From NCBI RefSeq assembly GCF_001436755.1, contig NZ_AYZD01000015.1, positions 84,173 to 148,172 of the forward strand: 64,000 bases of DNA, given 5' to 3'. A program made the position numbers and the translations under genes. Shown in pieces: positions 1-10,158 of the stretch; position 1 is the first letter of the stretch; each line of letters begins with the position of its first letter. Below the pieces are notes generated by a model, which did no database searches, was not told the DNA's origin, and was given only the letters and a program-made list of their open reading frames with translations. The DNA comes from Liquorilactobacillus aquaticus DSM 21051 (GTDB lineage Bacteria > Bacillota > Bacilli > Lactobacillales > Lactobacillaceae).

Positions 1-257
1 GGCAAAAGCATTTTACTCTTAATGTTTATTAAAGTTGCAGCCATAACTAAATACTCCCCAGCAATGTCAAGTGATAGAACACGCATTCTATGCAGATACT
101 CAATATACTGAGAAGTAATTTCGACCATTGGGATATCATAAATATCCATTTTATTTTGTTTGATAAGATGGAGCAATAAATCAAGCGGCCCTTCAAACAC
201 ATCCAGCTTAAAAGTTAATTTTGAAGAAGTTTCTAACTGTCGACTTTCATGTTTCAT
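1..257 (-). CDS. scpA: Segregation and condensation protein A (ScpA), N-terminal part
   Basis: Partial gene: only the first 85 codons lie in the window and the rest continues past the left edge. The protein is the kleisin subunit of the SMC-ScpAB condensin complex, which organises and separates chromosomes. The visible part contains the typical ScpA N-terminal stretch [12 protein letters not shown] near residue 20 and a downstream region ending in NIKSKMLLP, which belongs to the SMC-neck-binding helices. The ATG overlaps the stop codon of the upstream acetyltransferase gene (ATGA), so the two are probably translationally coupled. The ribT-scpA neighbourhood is the usual Firmicutes arrangement. 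Confidence 0.93.
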   Translation of the reverse strand, partial: MKHESRQLETSSKLTFKLDVFEGPLDLLLHLIKQNKMDIYDIPMVEITSQYIEYLHRMRVLSLDIAGEYLVMAATLINIKSKMLL

Positions 258-613
258 TTGTCCTTCTTCCGCTCCCATTTAGCTATGATCTTTGAGGTAT
301 CAAAGCTTCCCATTATCTTGCAGCTTTGAAACAACTCAGACAGTGCATCAAGCATCTGAAAGCTGACACCTTCATTTCTCTCTGTCGGCGTTACAGCTAT
401 ATGTCTAATCATTAAAATATCATCATTAACTTCAACACCAATAACACCGATAAAATCACCATCATCATTTTTCCATAAAAATAAACTTCTCTCTTCTTCG
501 CTGGCATACCATTTTAATTCAGCTTTCAGGTGAGAAATTTCTTTTAAGTCAGGTATGAATGATAACAAACCCATGGTAATTTTTTCATAATCATTTTTAT
601 ACTTGTAAAGCAT
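254..613 (-). CDS. ribT: RibT-like GNAT family acetyltransferase
   Basis: A 119-residue GNAT-fold protein resembling RibT of the Bacillus riboflavin region. The chosen start ([12 protein letters not shown]) follows a clear AGGAGGT site and matches the family's N-terminus; an in-frame start 16 codons further upstream has no such site. The motif [14 protein letters not shown] near the start and the segment [14 protein letters not shown], the acetyl-CoA-binding region of GNAT enzymes, support the call. The substrate is unknown, and no riboflavin biosynthesis gene is adjacent, so the gene name reflects orthology rather than a demonstrated role. It overlaps scpA by four bases. Confidence 0.82.
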   Translation of the reverse strand: MLYKYKNDYEKITMGLLSFIPDLKEISHLKAELKWYASEEERSLFLWKNDDGDFIGVIGVEVNDDILMIRHIAVTPTERNEGVSFQMLDALSELFQSCKIMGSFDTSKIIAKWERKKDK

Positions 614-697
614 GTCCGACCTCCTGTGGTCCCAACAAATTATCGCATGATAAACTTGCACTTACTTTACCATAATTCTAACTATTACACAAACAGA

Positions 698-1588
698 CTA
701 TGCTCGGGGATGGTAACGATTATAGATGTCTGTTAACCTCTTTTTTGATAAGTGTGTATAAATTTGAGTAGTCGCTATATCAGCATGTCCCAGTAGTTCC
801 TGAACAACTCGTAGATCCGCACCATTTTCCAAAACATGCGTTGCAAACGAATGCCGCAAAGTATGGGGCGTTACATTTTTATTGATACCAGCTTTTTTAA
901 CTTCCGCTTTGAGGTTTTTCCAAATACCCTGTCGCGTTAACTTATGCCCATGATTATTCAAAAAAAGATATGAACTGCTTTTCTTACCAAGTAGTTTTGG
1001 TCTGACCTTATTCAAGTAAAGATTCACCCACTTAACTGCTTGATCGCCAATAGGTACAATTCTCTCCTTGTTTCCTTTTCCAATTGTTTGAATTAATCCC
1101 ATACTCAAGTGCAGGTTGGCAAGCTGCAAATTAACTATCTCACTGACTCGTAGCCCAGTTGCATACATGACCTCAAGAATTGCCCGATTACGCAGGCCTA
1201 ATTTCTTACCGGTATCTGGCGAATTAAGCAGTCGTTCAACTTCTTTGGTAGAAAGCACTTCCGGCAAATGTTCTTTTCGCTTAGGAGCGTCGATAAGTTC
1301 CATTGGATCCTTCTTAATTTTTTCTTCTTCCATCAAGTATTGGAAAAATTTTCGTAGGCTGGTAACCGAACGTACAATTGAGCTAGTCGCCTTTTTTTGC
1401 TCTGTTTCTTGCTGCATAAAATCAATAATTACTTGACGTTCAACAGCCTCTAAACTATCGATTTCTCTTTTTCTTAAAAATACCATAAATTGCAGCAAGT
1501 CGTTGCGGTAGCTCATCACAGTATTTTTTGCTAAACCACGCTCAACTGTCAGATAATGCAAATAGTCCTCAATGAGATTATTAATCAT
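698..1588 (-). CDS. xerD: Site-specific tyrosine recombinase XerD
   Basis: A 296-residue tyrosine recombinase, the full usual length for XerD. With XerC it resolves chromosome dimers at dif. The N-terminal SAM-like core-binding domain spans about residues 1-85 and the catalytic domain about 105-290. The active-site set is complete: Arg147 in TGLRVSE, Lys171 in IGKGNKER, His242 and Arg245 in HTLRHSF, His268 in LLGHAD and nucleophile Tyr277 in TQIYTH. A GGAGGTG site precedes the ATG. Position next to fur and scpA, with no integrase-type neighbours or attachment repeats, supports a housekeeping recombinase rather than a phage or island integrase. Confidence 0.93.
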   Translation of the reverse strand: MINNLIEDYLHYLTVERGLAKNTVMSYRNDLLQFMVFLRKREIDSLEAVERQVIIDFMQQETEQKKATSSIVRSVTSLRKFFQYLMEEEKIKKDPMELIDAPKRKEHLPEVLSTKEVERLLNSPDTGKKLGLRNRAILEVMYATGLRVSEIVNLQLANLHLSMGLIQTIGKGNKERIVPIGDQAVKWVNLYLNKVRPKLLGKKSSSYLFLNNHGHKLTRQGIWKNLKAEVKKAGINKNVTPHTLRHSFATHVLENGADLRVVQELLGHADIATTQIYTHLSKKRLTDIYNRYHPRA

Positions 1589-1612
1589 TCACACCTCCCA
1601 AAAAAGTTCACA

Positions 1613-2086
1613 TCAATCACCATGCTCAGATTGCTTAGTATTCTCGCTGCATGAAGAACATACCCCATGAAAAGTCAACCGGTGATCTTGAACCTTAAAG
1701 CCATATTTATGCAAAACTTCTTGTTCAACTTCAACAAGCAGATCTTCATGGATCTCCTCAACTTTGCCACAAACACTGCAGAGCAGATGATGATGAAAAT
1801 GCTGCTGATTTTCACAGCGTAAATCATAACGAGCAACTCCGTCCTCGAATGTAACACGGTCAGCAATCCGCAATTCAGTCAGTAGATCTAGTGTTCGATA
1901 AACAGTTGCAAGCCCGATTTCCGGTTCTTCCTGTTTAATCAGCGTGAACAATTCTTCAGCTGAGAGATGCTTTGCTTGATATTCCAAAAGTGTACTAACC
2001 GTTGCTCGTCGTTGTGGTGTTAGTTTCATTCCTGCTTGATGTAATTTTTTACCAATTTCAGTAATGCGTTCCTCTTGAAAGACCAT
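1613..2086 (-). CDS. fur: Fur family metal-responsive transcriptional repressor
   Basis: A 157-residue winged-helix repressor. Its sequence resembles Bacillus Fur, notably LTPQRRATV in the DNA-binding domain, EIGLATVYRTLDLLTEL, and DHRLTFHGVC near the C-terminus. Structural zinc is probably bound by two CxxC pairs, Cys103/Cys106 and Cys143/Cys146. A His-rich stretch at residues 96-100 is typical of the regulatory metal site. Fur proteins respond to iron, but related PerR and Zur proteins share this fold and metal specificity cannot be read with certainty. It is separated from xerD by only 24 bases and is probably co-transcribed with it. Confidence 0.85.
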   Translation of the reverse strand: MVFQEERITEIGKKLHQAGMKLTPQRRATVSTLLEYQAKHLSAEELFTLIKQEEPEIGLATVYRTLDLLTELRIADRVTFEDGVARYDLRCENQQHFHHHLLCSVCGKVEEIHEDLLVEVEQEVLHKYGFKVQDHRLTFHGVCSSCSENTKQSEHGD

Positions 2087-2118
2087 TACAGCGTTACCTC
2101 TTTTTTATATTCTAAATT

Positions 2119-2991
2119 TTACTGCTTATTCAAAAATAGTTTTCCATTTTCTTGTTTAACCAAACCGGCTTTCATTAAATGTCCGATAGCGCGTTTAAAT
2201 TGTCCCTTACTGATACCAAAAAAAGCCTTGATTTCGTCCGGAGAACTTTTGTCAGTGTAGTCCAACTCTCCTTTTTGATGTTCCAACGCAGCTAGAATCA
2301 TCTGTGCATCATCACTAATAGTTTCATACGCTCTTGGTCGCAATGAAAGATTTAAAACCCCATCTGGTCTGACTCCAATAACTCGAGCTTCCAGCCGCTG
2401 TCCAAGGCGCGGCTCCTCATCACGTTCACTGGGATGAATAAAACCCAAAAAGTAATCATCTGTCAACACATGTGTTCCAGCCATTTTCATGCGATAAGTC
2501 GTTACAACAACATTTTTATTCTGCATTTTCTCATCTGCTTTTACAGCCAACCCGCGGAAAATATCTTCCGAGGCTAACTCACCCCAGAGACGACCTTTAT
2601 TATCAATTTTTAACCCTATCATCAATCGATCACCCTTTTTAGGCCATATCTTAGTGATCTCTGGAAGGTCATCTAGCGACACAACAATATCCTTATTAGG
2701 CAAACCAACATCCACAAAAACACCCAGATTTCGACGAACCGCCACTACTTCTCCGAAAGCGTATTGATCCAAACCACACTTAGGCGTTTTCTTCGTAAGC
2801 TGTAGTTCATGTTCCTCATTTTCATAAGCAAAACCAGTTACTTCTGTTTCTCTAGCAAGAGGTTCTTCAAACTCATCCTTAGCAAATCTAAAGGTTAAAC
2901 CGTCTTGTTGTGCAAAATAAAAATCATCATTCTCATCTGTAACAACAGCTGTGATCGTTCTACCAATTAATTCTTTCAACTCATTTTTCAT
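2119..2991 (-). CDS. cvfB: CvfB/YitL-type S1 RNA-binding protein
   Basis: A 290-residue cytoplasmic protein of the conserved virulence factor B family. Its order is an N-terminal S1-like region, two S1 domains in the middle (around residues 70-140 and 150-215, the latter with RLEARVIGVRPDGVLNLSLRP), and a C-terminal winged helix (about 225-290) with SPDEIKAFFGISKGQFKRA. Family members bind RNA and affect expression of surface and virulence genes in staphylococci; the role here is unknown. A GGAG site lies eight bases before the ATG. It is followed 32 bases on by fur and may share its transcript. Confidence 0.85.
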   Translation of the reverse strand: MKNELKELIGRTITAVVTDENDDFYFAQQDGLTFRFAKDEFEEPLARETEVTGFAYENEEHELQLTKKTPKCGLDQYAFGEVVAVRRNLGVFVDVGLPNKDIVVSLDDLPEITKIWPKKGDRLMIGLKIDNKGRLWGELASEDIFRGLAVKADEKMQNKNVVVTTYRMKMAGTHVLTDDYFLGFIHPSERDEEPRLGQRLEARVIGVRPDGVLNLSLRPRAYETISDDAQMILAALEHQKGELDYTDKSSPDEIKAFFGISKGQFKRAIGHLMKAGLVKQENGKLFLNKQ

Positions 2992-3009
2992 GTTGTTTCT
3001 CCTCTATGC

Positions 3010-3468
3010 TTAATTAAAGCTGATATGTAATACACTTATAATACAATATGCAATTCCAGAAGCAATCACAGGTCCTGCAGCTACGCCGTGAAGGAAAACG
3101 ACACCTATAATTGTACCAATAACCAACGCTACTGTCACTTGCGGCGAACTTGCTAACAAAGACACTCCATTACGCGATAAAACGGCTACTAGAATTCCGC
3201 AAGCAACTGCAATTATACCCACAGGCGACTTAAAGACTGTTATTAAATCACGAAACCCGATTTCACCAGTAGCAATTGGAACTAAAATAGCCACTGAAAT
3301 TACTGTCACACCCCAGTTTATCCCACGGCTTTGAATAACAGGTAAGTACTTGCTGGTATATGGAATTGCTTTTAGCACTAAAACTACTGCAGCCGCAAAC
3401 GACAACGAAGCATTTTTAACTATTAGTGCGATCAATAATACTAAACCTAAAAAGATCCAACTTTCCAT
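3010..3468 (-). CDS. DUF441 (YtwI-type) integral membrane protein
   Basis: A 152-residue very hydrophobic protein with about four to five membrane segments and the Gly- and Val-rich pattern of the DUF441 family. The ATG at 3468 is preferred: GAGGTG lies eight bases upstream, whereas the in-frame GTG at 3477 is part of that ribosome-binding site. The function of this family is not known. In the window the gene stands between pyk and cvfB on the same strand, after the pyk terminator. Confidence 0.8.
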   Translation of the reverse strand: MESWIFLGLVLLIALIVKNASLSFAAAVVLVLKAIPYTSKYLPVIQSRGINWGVTVISVAILVPIATGEIGFRDLITVFKSPVGIIAVACGILVAVLSRNGVSLLASSPQVTVALVIGTIIGVVFLHGVAAGPVIASGIAYCIISVLHISFN

Positions 3469-3620
3469 ACATTCCACCTCATTAAACTATATACTTCTTT
3501 ATTCTAACTGAAAGGACTTCAAAATGCTAACTAATATCAGGAAGCATCATTTGTTTACATTAAACTGCGTACTTGATAGTTTTCCTCAACAAGCACACAA
3601 CTAGAAAAACTTCCTTATGC

Positions 3621-3658
3621 AAAAAAACAGAAAAGTTTGTCGTCACAAACCTTTCTGT
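3621..3658 (-). terminator. Intrinsic terminator of the pfkA-pyk operon
   Basis: A 14-base inverted repeat (3627-3640 and 3645-3658, loop cgtc) is followed on the minus strand by seven U residues. It lies 67 bases past the pyk stop codon and is well placed to end the glycolytic transcript. Confidence 0.85.
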
Positions 3659-3724
3659 CTCAATCCAAGGAAGCATGAAACACTCCCTAATTAATTAAAA
3701 TATTTCCCTTGATAAGCGTGAATC

Positions 3725-5485
3725 TTAAAGTGCGTTTGATGCGCCACGATAAACGATTCCACGACGTGAATCAACAGTTACGACTTCACCATCAGAAATT
3801 GAAGTTGTTGCATCTTGTGCACCAACAATAACAGGAATTCCCATTGAAATACCAACTACAGCAGCATGTGATGTTAAACCACCATTTTCAACAATCAATG
3901 CGCTTGATTTTTCAATTGCAGGTAAATATTCCTTATCTGTTGTCTTTGTAACTAAAATTCCACCTTCAACAGCTTTCTTGTTAGCTTCTTCAGCTGATGA
4001 TGCAACAGTTGCCTTACCGATTACTGTTTCATCGCCAACACCTTGGCCAGAAACTAATTTTGAGCCAATAAGTTGAATCTTCATAACGTTAGTTGTTCCC
4101 TTTTCACCAACAGGAACACCGGCAGTAATTAAGATCAAATCGCCTTCCTTAGCGAAACCAGCTTCTTTAGCTTTCTCTGTTGCAAGTGTGAACATATCAT
4201 CCGTTGAAGCTGGTGCTTCAGCCATAACAGGATATACACCCCAGTTAACTGATAGACCACGACGTGTACGATCATCAAATGTAACGGCTAAAATGTCTGC
4301 ATCTGGACGGTACTTCGAAATCATACGAGCTGTGTGACCGGACTTAGTTGCAGCAACAATTGTCTTGATACCCAAGTTATCTGCTGTTTCTGCAACAGCA
4401 CGTCCAATTGCTTCTGTAACATCTGTCTTATCGAAATCATTGATTGAAAATGTCTTATGCTGACGCAAAGCATTTTCAGCTTTAATGTCAATACGAGCCA
4501 TTGTTGCAACTGATTCAACTGGGTAATCACCATTAGCACTTTCACCAGAAAGCATTGTTGCATCTGTTCCATCAAAAACAGCATTTGCAACATCAGAAGC
4601 TTCAGCACGTGTAGGACGTGGGTTCTCTTGCATTGAATCAAGCATTTGAGTAGCTGTAATTACCGGCTTGCCTAAAGCATTACACTTCTTAATCAATGTC
4701 TTTTGAACCAAAGGAACATTTTCAGCTGGAATTTCAACACCCATATCGCCACGGGCAACCATCAAACCATCTGAAACTTTGATAATCTCATCAAAGTTGT
4801 CGATTCCTTCTTGTGATTCAATCTTTGGAAAAATCTGTACATGTTCCATATGTTTTTCTTCAAGAAGTTCGCGAATATCCAAAACATCTTGTGGTTTACG
4901 CACAAAACTAGCCGCAATGAAGTTAATTTCATGATCTAATCCAAAACGAATATCATCGGAATCTTTTTCAGTAATTCCTGGTAAGTTGATTGAAACGCCA
5001 GGTGCGTTAACACCCTTACGTGATCCAAGGACTCCGGCGTTCAATACTTTACATGCCAATTCCTTATTTTCACGATCGATTTTTTCGATCTGCATATCAA
5101 TCAAACCATCATCAAATAAAACATGTCCGCCCTCATGGACATCATCGATCAATCCAGGATAAGTAACGGCAATTTTATCATGAGTCCCCTCAAGTGAAGC
5201 ATCCATTGAAATACGAACTTCATCGCCGATTTCATATTGGATCTTGCCTTCCTTTTGAACCGTAGTACGGATTTCGGCACCTTTAGTATCTAACATGATA
5301 CCAACCATCTTGCCGGTAACTTTTTCTGCTTCATGAACAATATTCAGACGTCCTAAATGTTCTTCATGGTCGCCATGAGAAAAGTTAAAGCGAAATACGT
5401 TAGCTCCTGCCTCGATTAATTTTACAATTGTATCTAGATCTGTACTGGCTGGACCAAGTGTGCTCACAATCTTGGTTTTCTTCAT
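3725..5485 (-). CDS. pyk: Pyruvate kinase with C-terminal PEP-utilising-enzyme domain
   Basis: Converts phosphoenolpyruvate and ADP to pyruvate and ATP, the last step of glycolysis. The 586-residue protein starts with KTKIVSTLGPAS. It contains the catalytic stretch IFPKIESQEGIDN with the general-acid lysine, MVARGDMGVE, and ITATQMLDSM. Residues up to about 470 form the usual pyruvate kinase. The remaining roughly 110 residues form an extra domain related to the phosphohistidine domain of PEP-utilising enzymes (GGLTSHAAVVGISMGIPVIV), an extension common in Bacillus and lactobacilli. It follows pfkA after 98 bases, the classic glycolytic pair of lactic acid bacteria. A GGGGAG site precedes the ATG. 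Confidence 0.97.
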   Translation of the reverse strand: MKKTKIVSTLGPASTDLDTIVKLIEAGANVFRFNFSHGDHEEHLGRLNIVHEAEKVTGKMVGIMLDTKGAEIRTTVQKEGKIQYEIGDEVRISMDASLEGTHDKIAVTYPGLIDDVHEGGHVLFDDGLIDMQIEKIDRENKELACKVLNAGVLGSRKGVNAPGVSINLPGITEKDSDDIRFGLDHEINFIAASFVRKPQDVLDIRELLEEKHMEHVQIFPKIESQEGIDNFDEIIKVSDGLMVARGDMGVEIPAENVPLVQKTLIKKCNALGKPVITATQMLDSMQENPRPTRAEASDVANAVFDGTDATMLSGESANGDYPVESVATMARIDIKAENALRQHKTFSINDFDKTDVTEAIGRAVAETADNLGIKTIVAATKSGHTARMISKYRPDADILAVTFDDRTRRGLSVNWGVYPVMAEAPASTDDMFTLATEKAKEAGFAKEGDLILITAGVPVGEKGTTNVMKIQLIGSKLVSGQGVGDETVIGKATVASSAEEANKKAVEGGILVTKTTDKEYLPAIEKSSALIVENGGLTSHAAVVGISMGIPVIVGAQDATTSISDGEVVTVDSRRGIVYRGASNAL

Positions 5486-5583
5486 GAGTAAAATCTCCCC
5501 TTTGAATAATTTTAAAGATGACTTTAATGTCTAATCTTTACCAAATTAATTAATGCACTGTGTTTCTGCCTACATCGCTGTCC

Positions 5584-6546
5584 TTAGAAGCGCAAGCGAT
5601 CGTTTAAATCCTGCAGTGAAACATCCGTTACATGTTTGTGGTTCTCCAATGTATCGATGATATCTGAAGCAACAAGTTTGTTATCTTTGATACCTATTGC
5701 GAGACCACCTTTACCTTCAAGTAAAAGTTTAACCGCAAAATCACCAAAACGACTAGCTAAAACACGATCTCTCGCGGTTGGACTGCCACCACGCTGAATA
5801 TGTCCCAGAGTAATAGCCCGTGTGTGAAGCGCACCGAACTTATCTAGCTTTTCTTTAAATTCGGCAGCAGACATTACTCCTTCAGCTAAAACGACTAAGT
5901 TGTGATCTTTGCCATTTGCCCGATTTTGCTTGATTTTTTCTGCAATAGCCTGAATATCATAATCTCTCTCAGGAATAACAATTGCATCTGCATCTGCAGC
6001 TATACCTGCCCACAAAGCAATATCTCCAGCACCACGTCCCATCACTTCAACGATAAAGGTTCTTTGATGGGATGTTGCCGTATCGTTGACACGATCAAGC
6101 GCATCAAGTGCAACACTGACGGCTGTGTCAAAGCCGACAGTAAAATCAGTTCCAGGAATATCGTTGTCAATAGTCCCGGGCATACCAATAGAATTGAAGC
6201 CATGCTGTGTCAAGCGTTCAGCTCCGTGATAAGAGCCATCTCCACCGATAACAACTAAAGCATCAATTCCAAATTTCTTGAGTTGTTCAATACCTTTGAG
6301 CTGTGTTTTTTCTTCCGCAAATTCTGGGAAACGAGCAGAATACAATATCGTACCGCCACGTGAAATGATCCCGTCCATATCAATAGACTCTAATTTATGG
6401 ATATCTCCAGCAACTAATCCAGCAAAACCATAATTAATACCGTAAGCTTCAAGTCCTGCTGACATTGCAGAGCGTGCAATTGCACGAACTGATGCATTCA
6501 TTCCTGCTGCATCGCCACCACTTGTTAAAATACCTATGCGTTTCAT
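5584..6546 (-). CDS. pfkA: ATP-dependent 6-phosphofructokinase
   Basis: Phosphorylates fructose-6-phosphate to fructose-1,6-bisphosphate in glycolysis. The 320-residue protein has the usual bacterial length. Clear motifs are [14 protein letters not shown] at the N-terminus, the ATP-site GGDGSYHGA, the catalytic PGTIDNDI, and the sugar-phosphate segments [15 protein letters not shown] and [14 protein letters not shown]. The position that is often His in GRHAGD is Gly here, a tolerated variation. Its presence indicates a homofermentative-type Embden-Meyerhof pathway. It leads a two-gene operon with pyk. Confidence 0.97.
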   Translation of the reverse strand: MKRIGILTSGGDAAGMNASVRAIARSAMSAGLEAYGINYGFAGLVAGDIHKLESIDMDGIISRGGTILYSARFPEFAEEKTQLKGIEQLKKFGIDALVVIGGDGSYHGAERLTQHGFNSIGMPGTIDNDIPGTDFTVGFDTAVSVALDALDRVNDTATSHQRTFIVEVMGRGAGDIALWAGIAADADAIVIPERDYDIQAIAEKIKQNRANGKDHNLVVLAEGVMSAAEFKEKLDKFGALHTRAITLGHIQRGGSPTARDRVLASRFGDFAVKLLLEGKGGLAIGIKDNKLVASDIIDTLENHKHVTDVSLQDLNDRLRF

Positions 6547-6662
6547 TTTTTCACCTCAAGTAAATATTATGGAACAACACATTCTCCATTGCTTATCTTA
6601 TCACTTTTATAAGTGTATGTCTTGCAAAAATAGAAATTAATTCACTTTATCACAATATGTTT

Positions 6663-9600
6663 TCATTTGTTTTCATTCTTTAAAACGACATTCTCTTGGC
6701 CTAACAAATTTGATAACGCTACAATAACTTTGGGATCATTCTTGAGCCAATATCGACGATGGAGCATCATTTTTTTAGCAGCATTTTCCTCAAATAAAAT
6801 AACCGGTGTTTCCCCATGATATTGGAGCATTAATTTAAGCAGTTTTTGCTGAACCGACCTAGCTGTTCCTTTAGGCACCCTTACATAATAAACATTATGC
6901 GGCTTTTGCTGGATTTCACTTGCTGGTATTATTTGACGTGCTATTACTTGCAGCCCTCGTTTCGTCTGTTCTGATTCACCACTGACTAGCATCACCCTTT
7001 TTTCCTCCAGCATATTGGCAGCCTTTTTGAAAAGATCCGAAAAAACAGTGATGTCAATTTGACCAGTCTGATCCTCCCCAGTTATAAACGCCATTTGTTG
7101 GCCTTTTTTTGTCCGGATAACTTTTATCTTTTTAATATAAACCAATAAGTGTATAGGTTTCTCTTGCTCTTGTATTCTTGAAATCACGGTAACTTTTTGA
7201 GGAGTTACCAAACTACTGAACTCTTCTACGGGATGTGCTGAAAGGTAGACTCCCAGATACTTTTCTTCGTTTCTCAGGCGTTCTTCCAGCCCTATCTCCG
7301 TGAAAGCATCATATCTCGGTGCCAAAGCCTCAAACAATTCAATATTACTGCCACTCAACTCAATATTACTAAGCATTTTTGGTAGATTTTTCAAAAGTGT
7401 CGCTCTATTTTGTGTCATTCCATCAAATGCACCTGCGTAAATCAATGCCTCAAGGTATTCTTTTTTCAAATAACGGTTATCTATTCTTTGTAAGAAAGAT
7501 TGAAAATTGCGAAACTTTCCATGCAGATGTCTTTCCGAAATAATGTGTTTCGCAAAATCGCTTCTAATCGTTTTGATATTTTGCAATCCGAAATATATGT
7601 GATGCTTACGTAAAATAAATAAAAGCTGACTTTCATTTACATCCGGAGCATGAATTTTTACATTGTGCTGTTTTGCCTCTAACAAATAATCTTTCATTTT
7701 ACCGTTATTTCCGATCACTGTATTAAGTACGGCAGCAAAAAAAGCAGCTGGATAATGGCATTTGATGTAAGCAAGTTGAAAGGCCATTTTGGTATACGCA
7801 ACAGCATGTGATCGATTAAAACCATAACCAGCAAATTTTTCAATATACGCATAAACCTGTTCTGCTGCATCAGCGGTGAATCCCTTTTCTTCAGCCCCTG
7901 AAACAAACTGTGTCTTCATCTGCTCAATTACAGCGCCTTTTTTCTTGCTCATTGCGCGTCGCAATATATCAGCTTGTCCAAGGGTGAATCCTCCCATTGC
8001 AGAAGCTACTTGCATCACTTGTTCCTGGTATACAAGAATACCATATGTCTTTTCCAAAATTGGTTTTAAAGACTCAGCTGGATAGATGCTCTGTTCTATA
8101 CCATGCCTCCGCCGAATAAAATGGTCAATATTTTCCATCGGACCAGGCCGATATAATGCATTGACGGCAGCAATATCTTCGAATGACTTAGGCTGCAAGC
8201 GCCGCAGCACATTCTTTATTCCAGCCGATTCAAATTGGAACACACCTGTCGTGTCAGCTTTTTGAAAAAGTTTCAATGTTTCCACATCATCTAACGAAAT
8301 CTTATGCACATCAAGGACTTGCCCATAACCGTTCTGAACCAACTTGGTTGCATTATCTAAAATACTCAAGTTTCGTAATCCTAAGAAATCAATTTTCAAC
8401 AAGCCCAGCTCTTCTACAGTATCTTTAGTAAACTGCGTCAAGCGAATTTCATCATTGCCAACTTGAAGTGGAACAACATCCACTAGGTTCTTATCACTTA
8501 AAATGATACCCGCTGCATGAATCGAAAAATGACGTGGTAAGCCTTCAAGACTATGAGCCGTCTTAAAAAGAAGCCTGTTTTTTTCGCTATCTGCCACCAA
8601 ATCACGCAAACGAGGTGAGTTCTTATAAGCATCTACCAATGTAATATGCAAAGTTGCTGGAATGGCTTTGCTCCAGACATTCATTTCGAACTGCGGCACA
8701 CCTAAAACACGTCCCACGTCACGTAAAACCTGCTTTGCACCAAGAGTTCCAAAAGTTATGATTTGGGCCATATGATCCGTTCCATATCTTTGATGCACAT
8801 ATTCGATAATTTGTTGACGCCGATTATCAGGAATGTCCAAATCAATATCAGGCATTTGAGCTCGCTCCTCATTTAAGAAGCGTTCAAAAAGTAAATCATA
8901 ATGAAGTGGGTCAACATCCGTAATGAACAGAGAATAGGCCACAAGCGAGCCCGCTGCAGAACCGCGTCCTGGGCCGGTAATAATTTTGGCTTGATGTGCA
9001 TAATTAGTTACATCCCAAACGATTAGAAAATAATCGTCAAAACCCATGCGATGAATAACGTTAAGCTCATAGTCCAATCTTTTTTGATAAGCAGCTGCCT
9101 TTTTTTCATCAGTTCCCTTTAGCCTTTTTGCTAAACCTTTTTCACATAATTCACGCAAAAATTGTTGCGGGTTTTTATCTCCAAACGTTTTGAAATGCGG
9201 TAGCTGAGGTGCAGAAAAATGCAGTTTTAAATCAATTTCTCGGCAAAGTTTCTGCATCACACTCAAGGGTCTCTGTAAATCACGCTGTTGATATGCAATT
9301 TTTAGTTCCGGAACTGGCTGCAGCCATGAAGGTCCCTTAACTTTACTGGCTGCCCTTAACTGCTCCGAACTCAGTTGATTGCCGCTTTTTATTGCTTCAA
9401 GCACTTGTAGCTCAAAATAATCACTTTGATTCAAATAATTTACTGGTTCAACAGCAATGGTTTTTAGCTGAGACTCTTCAGCTAATTTATTGAGTGTTGA
9501 ATACAGAGCGGTTTCCATCTCAAGGCTAATACCTATAAAAACATTTTGAGGATCTCCAACTATTTCACACAATTTTTTAAGATATTTCATTGCATTTGAT

Positions 9601-10007
9601 AACTGACCATTTGAGACCGCTGTGACAACATAATTTTTTTGAGGTGGTACGATTATTGCCAGATCTTGTAATTCCTTTTTATCATCTATCTTTAAAGTCT
9701 TCTCGCCCTTGGCTAAGGCCAACATTTTTCTTGTGGAAATCCGCATTAAATTTTGATAACCATGCTCATTTTTTGCAAGCAACAAAAGCTGATCGTCAGC
9801 TCCTAGTTCTAAAGTCAGTCCTACTATCGGTTTAATACCAGCAGCTAAGCATTCATGGTAAAAGTCAATTGCTCCATACATAACGTTTAGATCTGTCAGA
9901 GCTAGGGCCGAGTACCCCCTTTTCTTTGCTTCACATACTAATTGTGGGATTTTGATTGTACTTTGAAGCAAACTAAAGCTACTGATGACCTGCAAAGCTC
10001 CAAACAC
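6663..10007 (-). CDS. dnaE: DNA polymerase III alpha subunit, DnaE type
   Basis: A 1,114-residue C-family DNA polymerase. In Firmicutes DnaE works with PolC in lagging-strand synthesis. The palm motifs GPGRGSAAGSLVAYS and MPDIDLDIPDN carry the catalytic acidic residues. A helix-hairpin-helix region follows around residue 830, and an OB-fold (LLVYIKKIKVIRTKKGQQ) lies near 970-1040. There is no DEDD exonuclease insertion, which separates it from PolC. The N-terminal PHP domain has lost most metal-binding residues. I prefer the GTG at 10007 (MFGALQVIS) because AAAGGTGG lies eight bases upstream; the in-frame GTG at 10019 falls inside that site. Confidence 0.95.
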   Translation of the reverse strand: MFGALQVISSFSLLQSTIKIPQLVCEAKKRGYSALALTDLNVMYGAIDFYHECLAAGIKPIVGLTLELGADDQLLLLAKNEHGYQNLMRISTRKMLALAKGEKTLKIDDKKELQDLAIIVPPQKNYVVTAVSNGQLSNAMKYLKKLCEIVGDPQNVFIGISLEMETALYSTLNKLAEESQLKTIAVEPVNYLNQSDYFELQVLEAIKSGNQLSSEQLRAASKVKGPSWLQPVPELKIAYQQRDLQRPLSVMQKLCREIDLKLHFSAPQLPHFKTFGDKNPQQFLRELCEKGLAKRLKGTDEKKAAAYQKRLDYELNVIHRMGFDDYFLIVWDVTNYAHQAKIITGPGRGSAAGSLVAYSLFITDVDPLHYDLLFERFLNEERAQMPDIDLDIPDNRRQQIIEYVHQRYGTDHMAQIITFGTLGAKQVLRDVGRVLGVPQFEMNVWSKAIPATLHITLVDAYKNSPRLRDLVADSEKNRLLFKTAHSLEGLPRHFSIHAAGIILSDKNLVDVVPLQVGNDEIRLTQFTKDTVEELGLLKIDFLGLRNLSILDNATKLVQNGYGQVLDVHKISLDDVETLKLFQKADTTGVFQFESAGIKNVLRRLQPKSFEDIAAVNALYRPGPMENIDHFIRRRHGIEQSIYPAESLKPILEKTYGILVYQEQVMQVASAMGGFTLGQADILRRAMSKKKGAVIEQMKTQFVSGAEEKGFTADAAEQVYAYIEKFAGYGFNRSHAVAYTKMAFQLAYIKCHYPAAFFAAVLNTVIGNNGKMKDYLLEAKQHNVKIHAPDVNESQLLFILRKHHIYFGLQNIKTIRSDFAKHIISERHLHGKFRNFQSFLQRIDNRYLKKEYLEALIYAGAFDGMTQNRATLLKNLPKMLSNIELSGSNIELFEALAPRYDAFTEIGLEERLRNEEKYLGVYLSAHPVEEFSSLVTPQKVTVISRIQEQEKPIHLLVYIKKIKVIRTKKGQQMAFITGEDQTGQIDITVFSDLFKKAANMLEEKRVMLVSGESEQTKRGLQVIARQIIPASEIQQKPHNVYYVRVPKGTARSVQQKLLKLMLQYHGETPVILFEENAAKKMMLHRRYWLKNDPKVIVALSNLLGQENVVLKNENK

Positions 10008-10041
10008 TGCTGACCCCACCTTTCTATTTATATACGCTTAT

Positions 10042-10050
10042 ATTATAGCA
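10042..10050 (-). promoter_or_regulatory. Extended -10 promoter for dnaE
   Basis: The minus strand reads TGCTATAAT, an extended -10 element, 34 bases before the dnaE GTG. The corresponding -35 region is T-rich and weak. Confidence 0.55.
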
Positions 10051-10158
10051 ACACTTTTCTGCTAAAAAAAACAATAATCTGTTCAATCACTTTCAAAAAT
10101 TGTTCAAAAAACACAAAAAATATGCTAAACTACTGTTGTATTGCGAGGTGTTGTTCAT

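Noticed and set aside
698..1588. Tyrosine recombinase as a sign of an integrated element
   Set aside because: Length, motifs and neighbours fit chromosomal XerD; no flanking repeats or phage genes are seen.
4321..4641. A 106-codon ORF inside pyk
   Set aside because: It is a frame-shifted shadow of the conserved pyruvate kinase core on the same strand.
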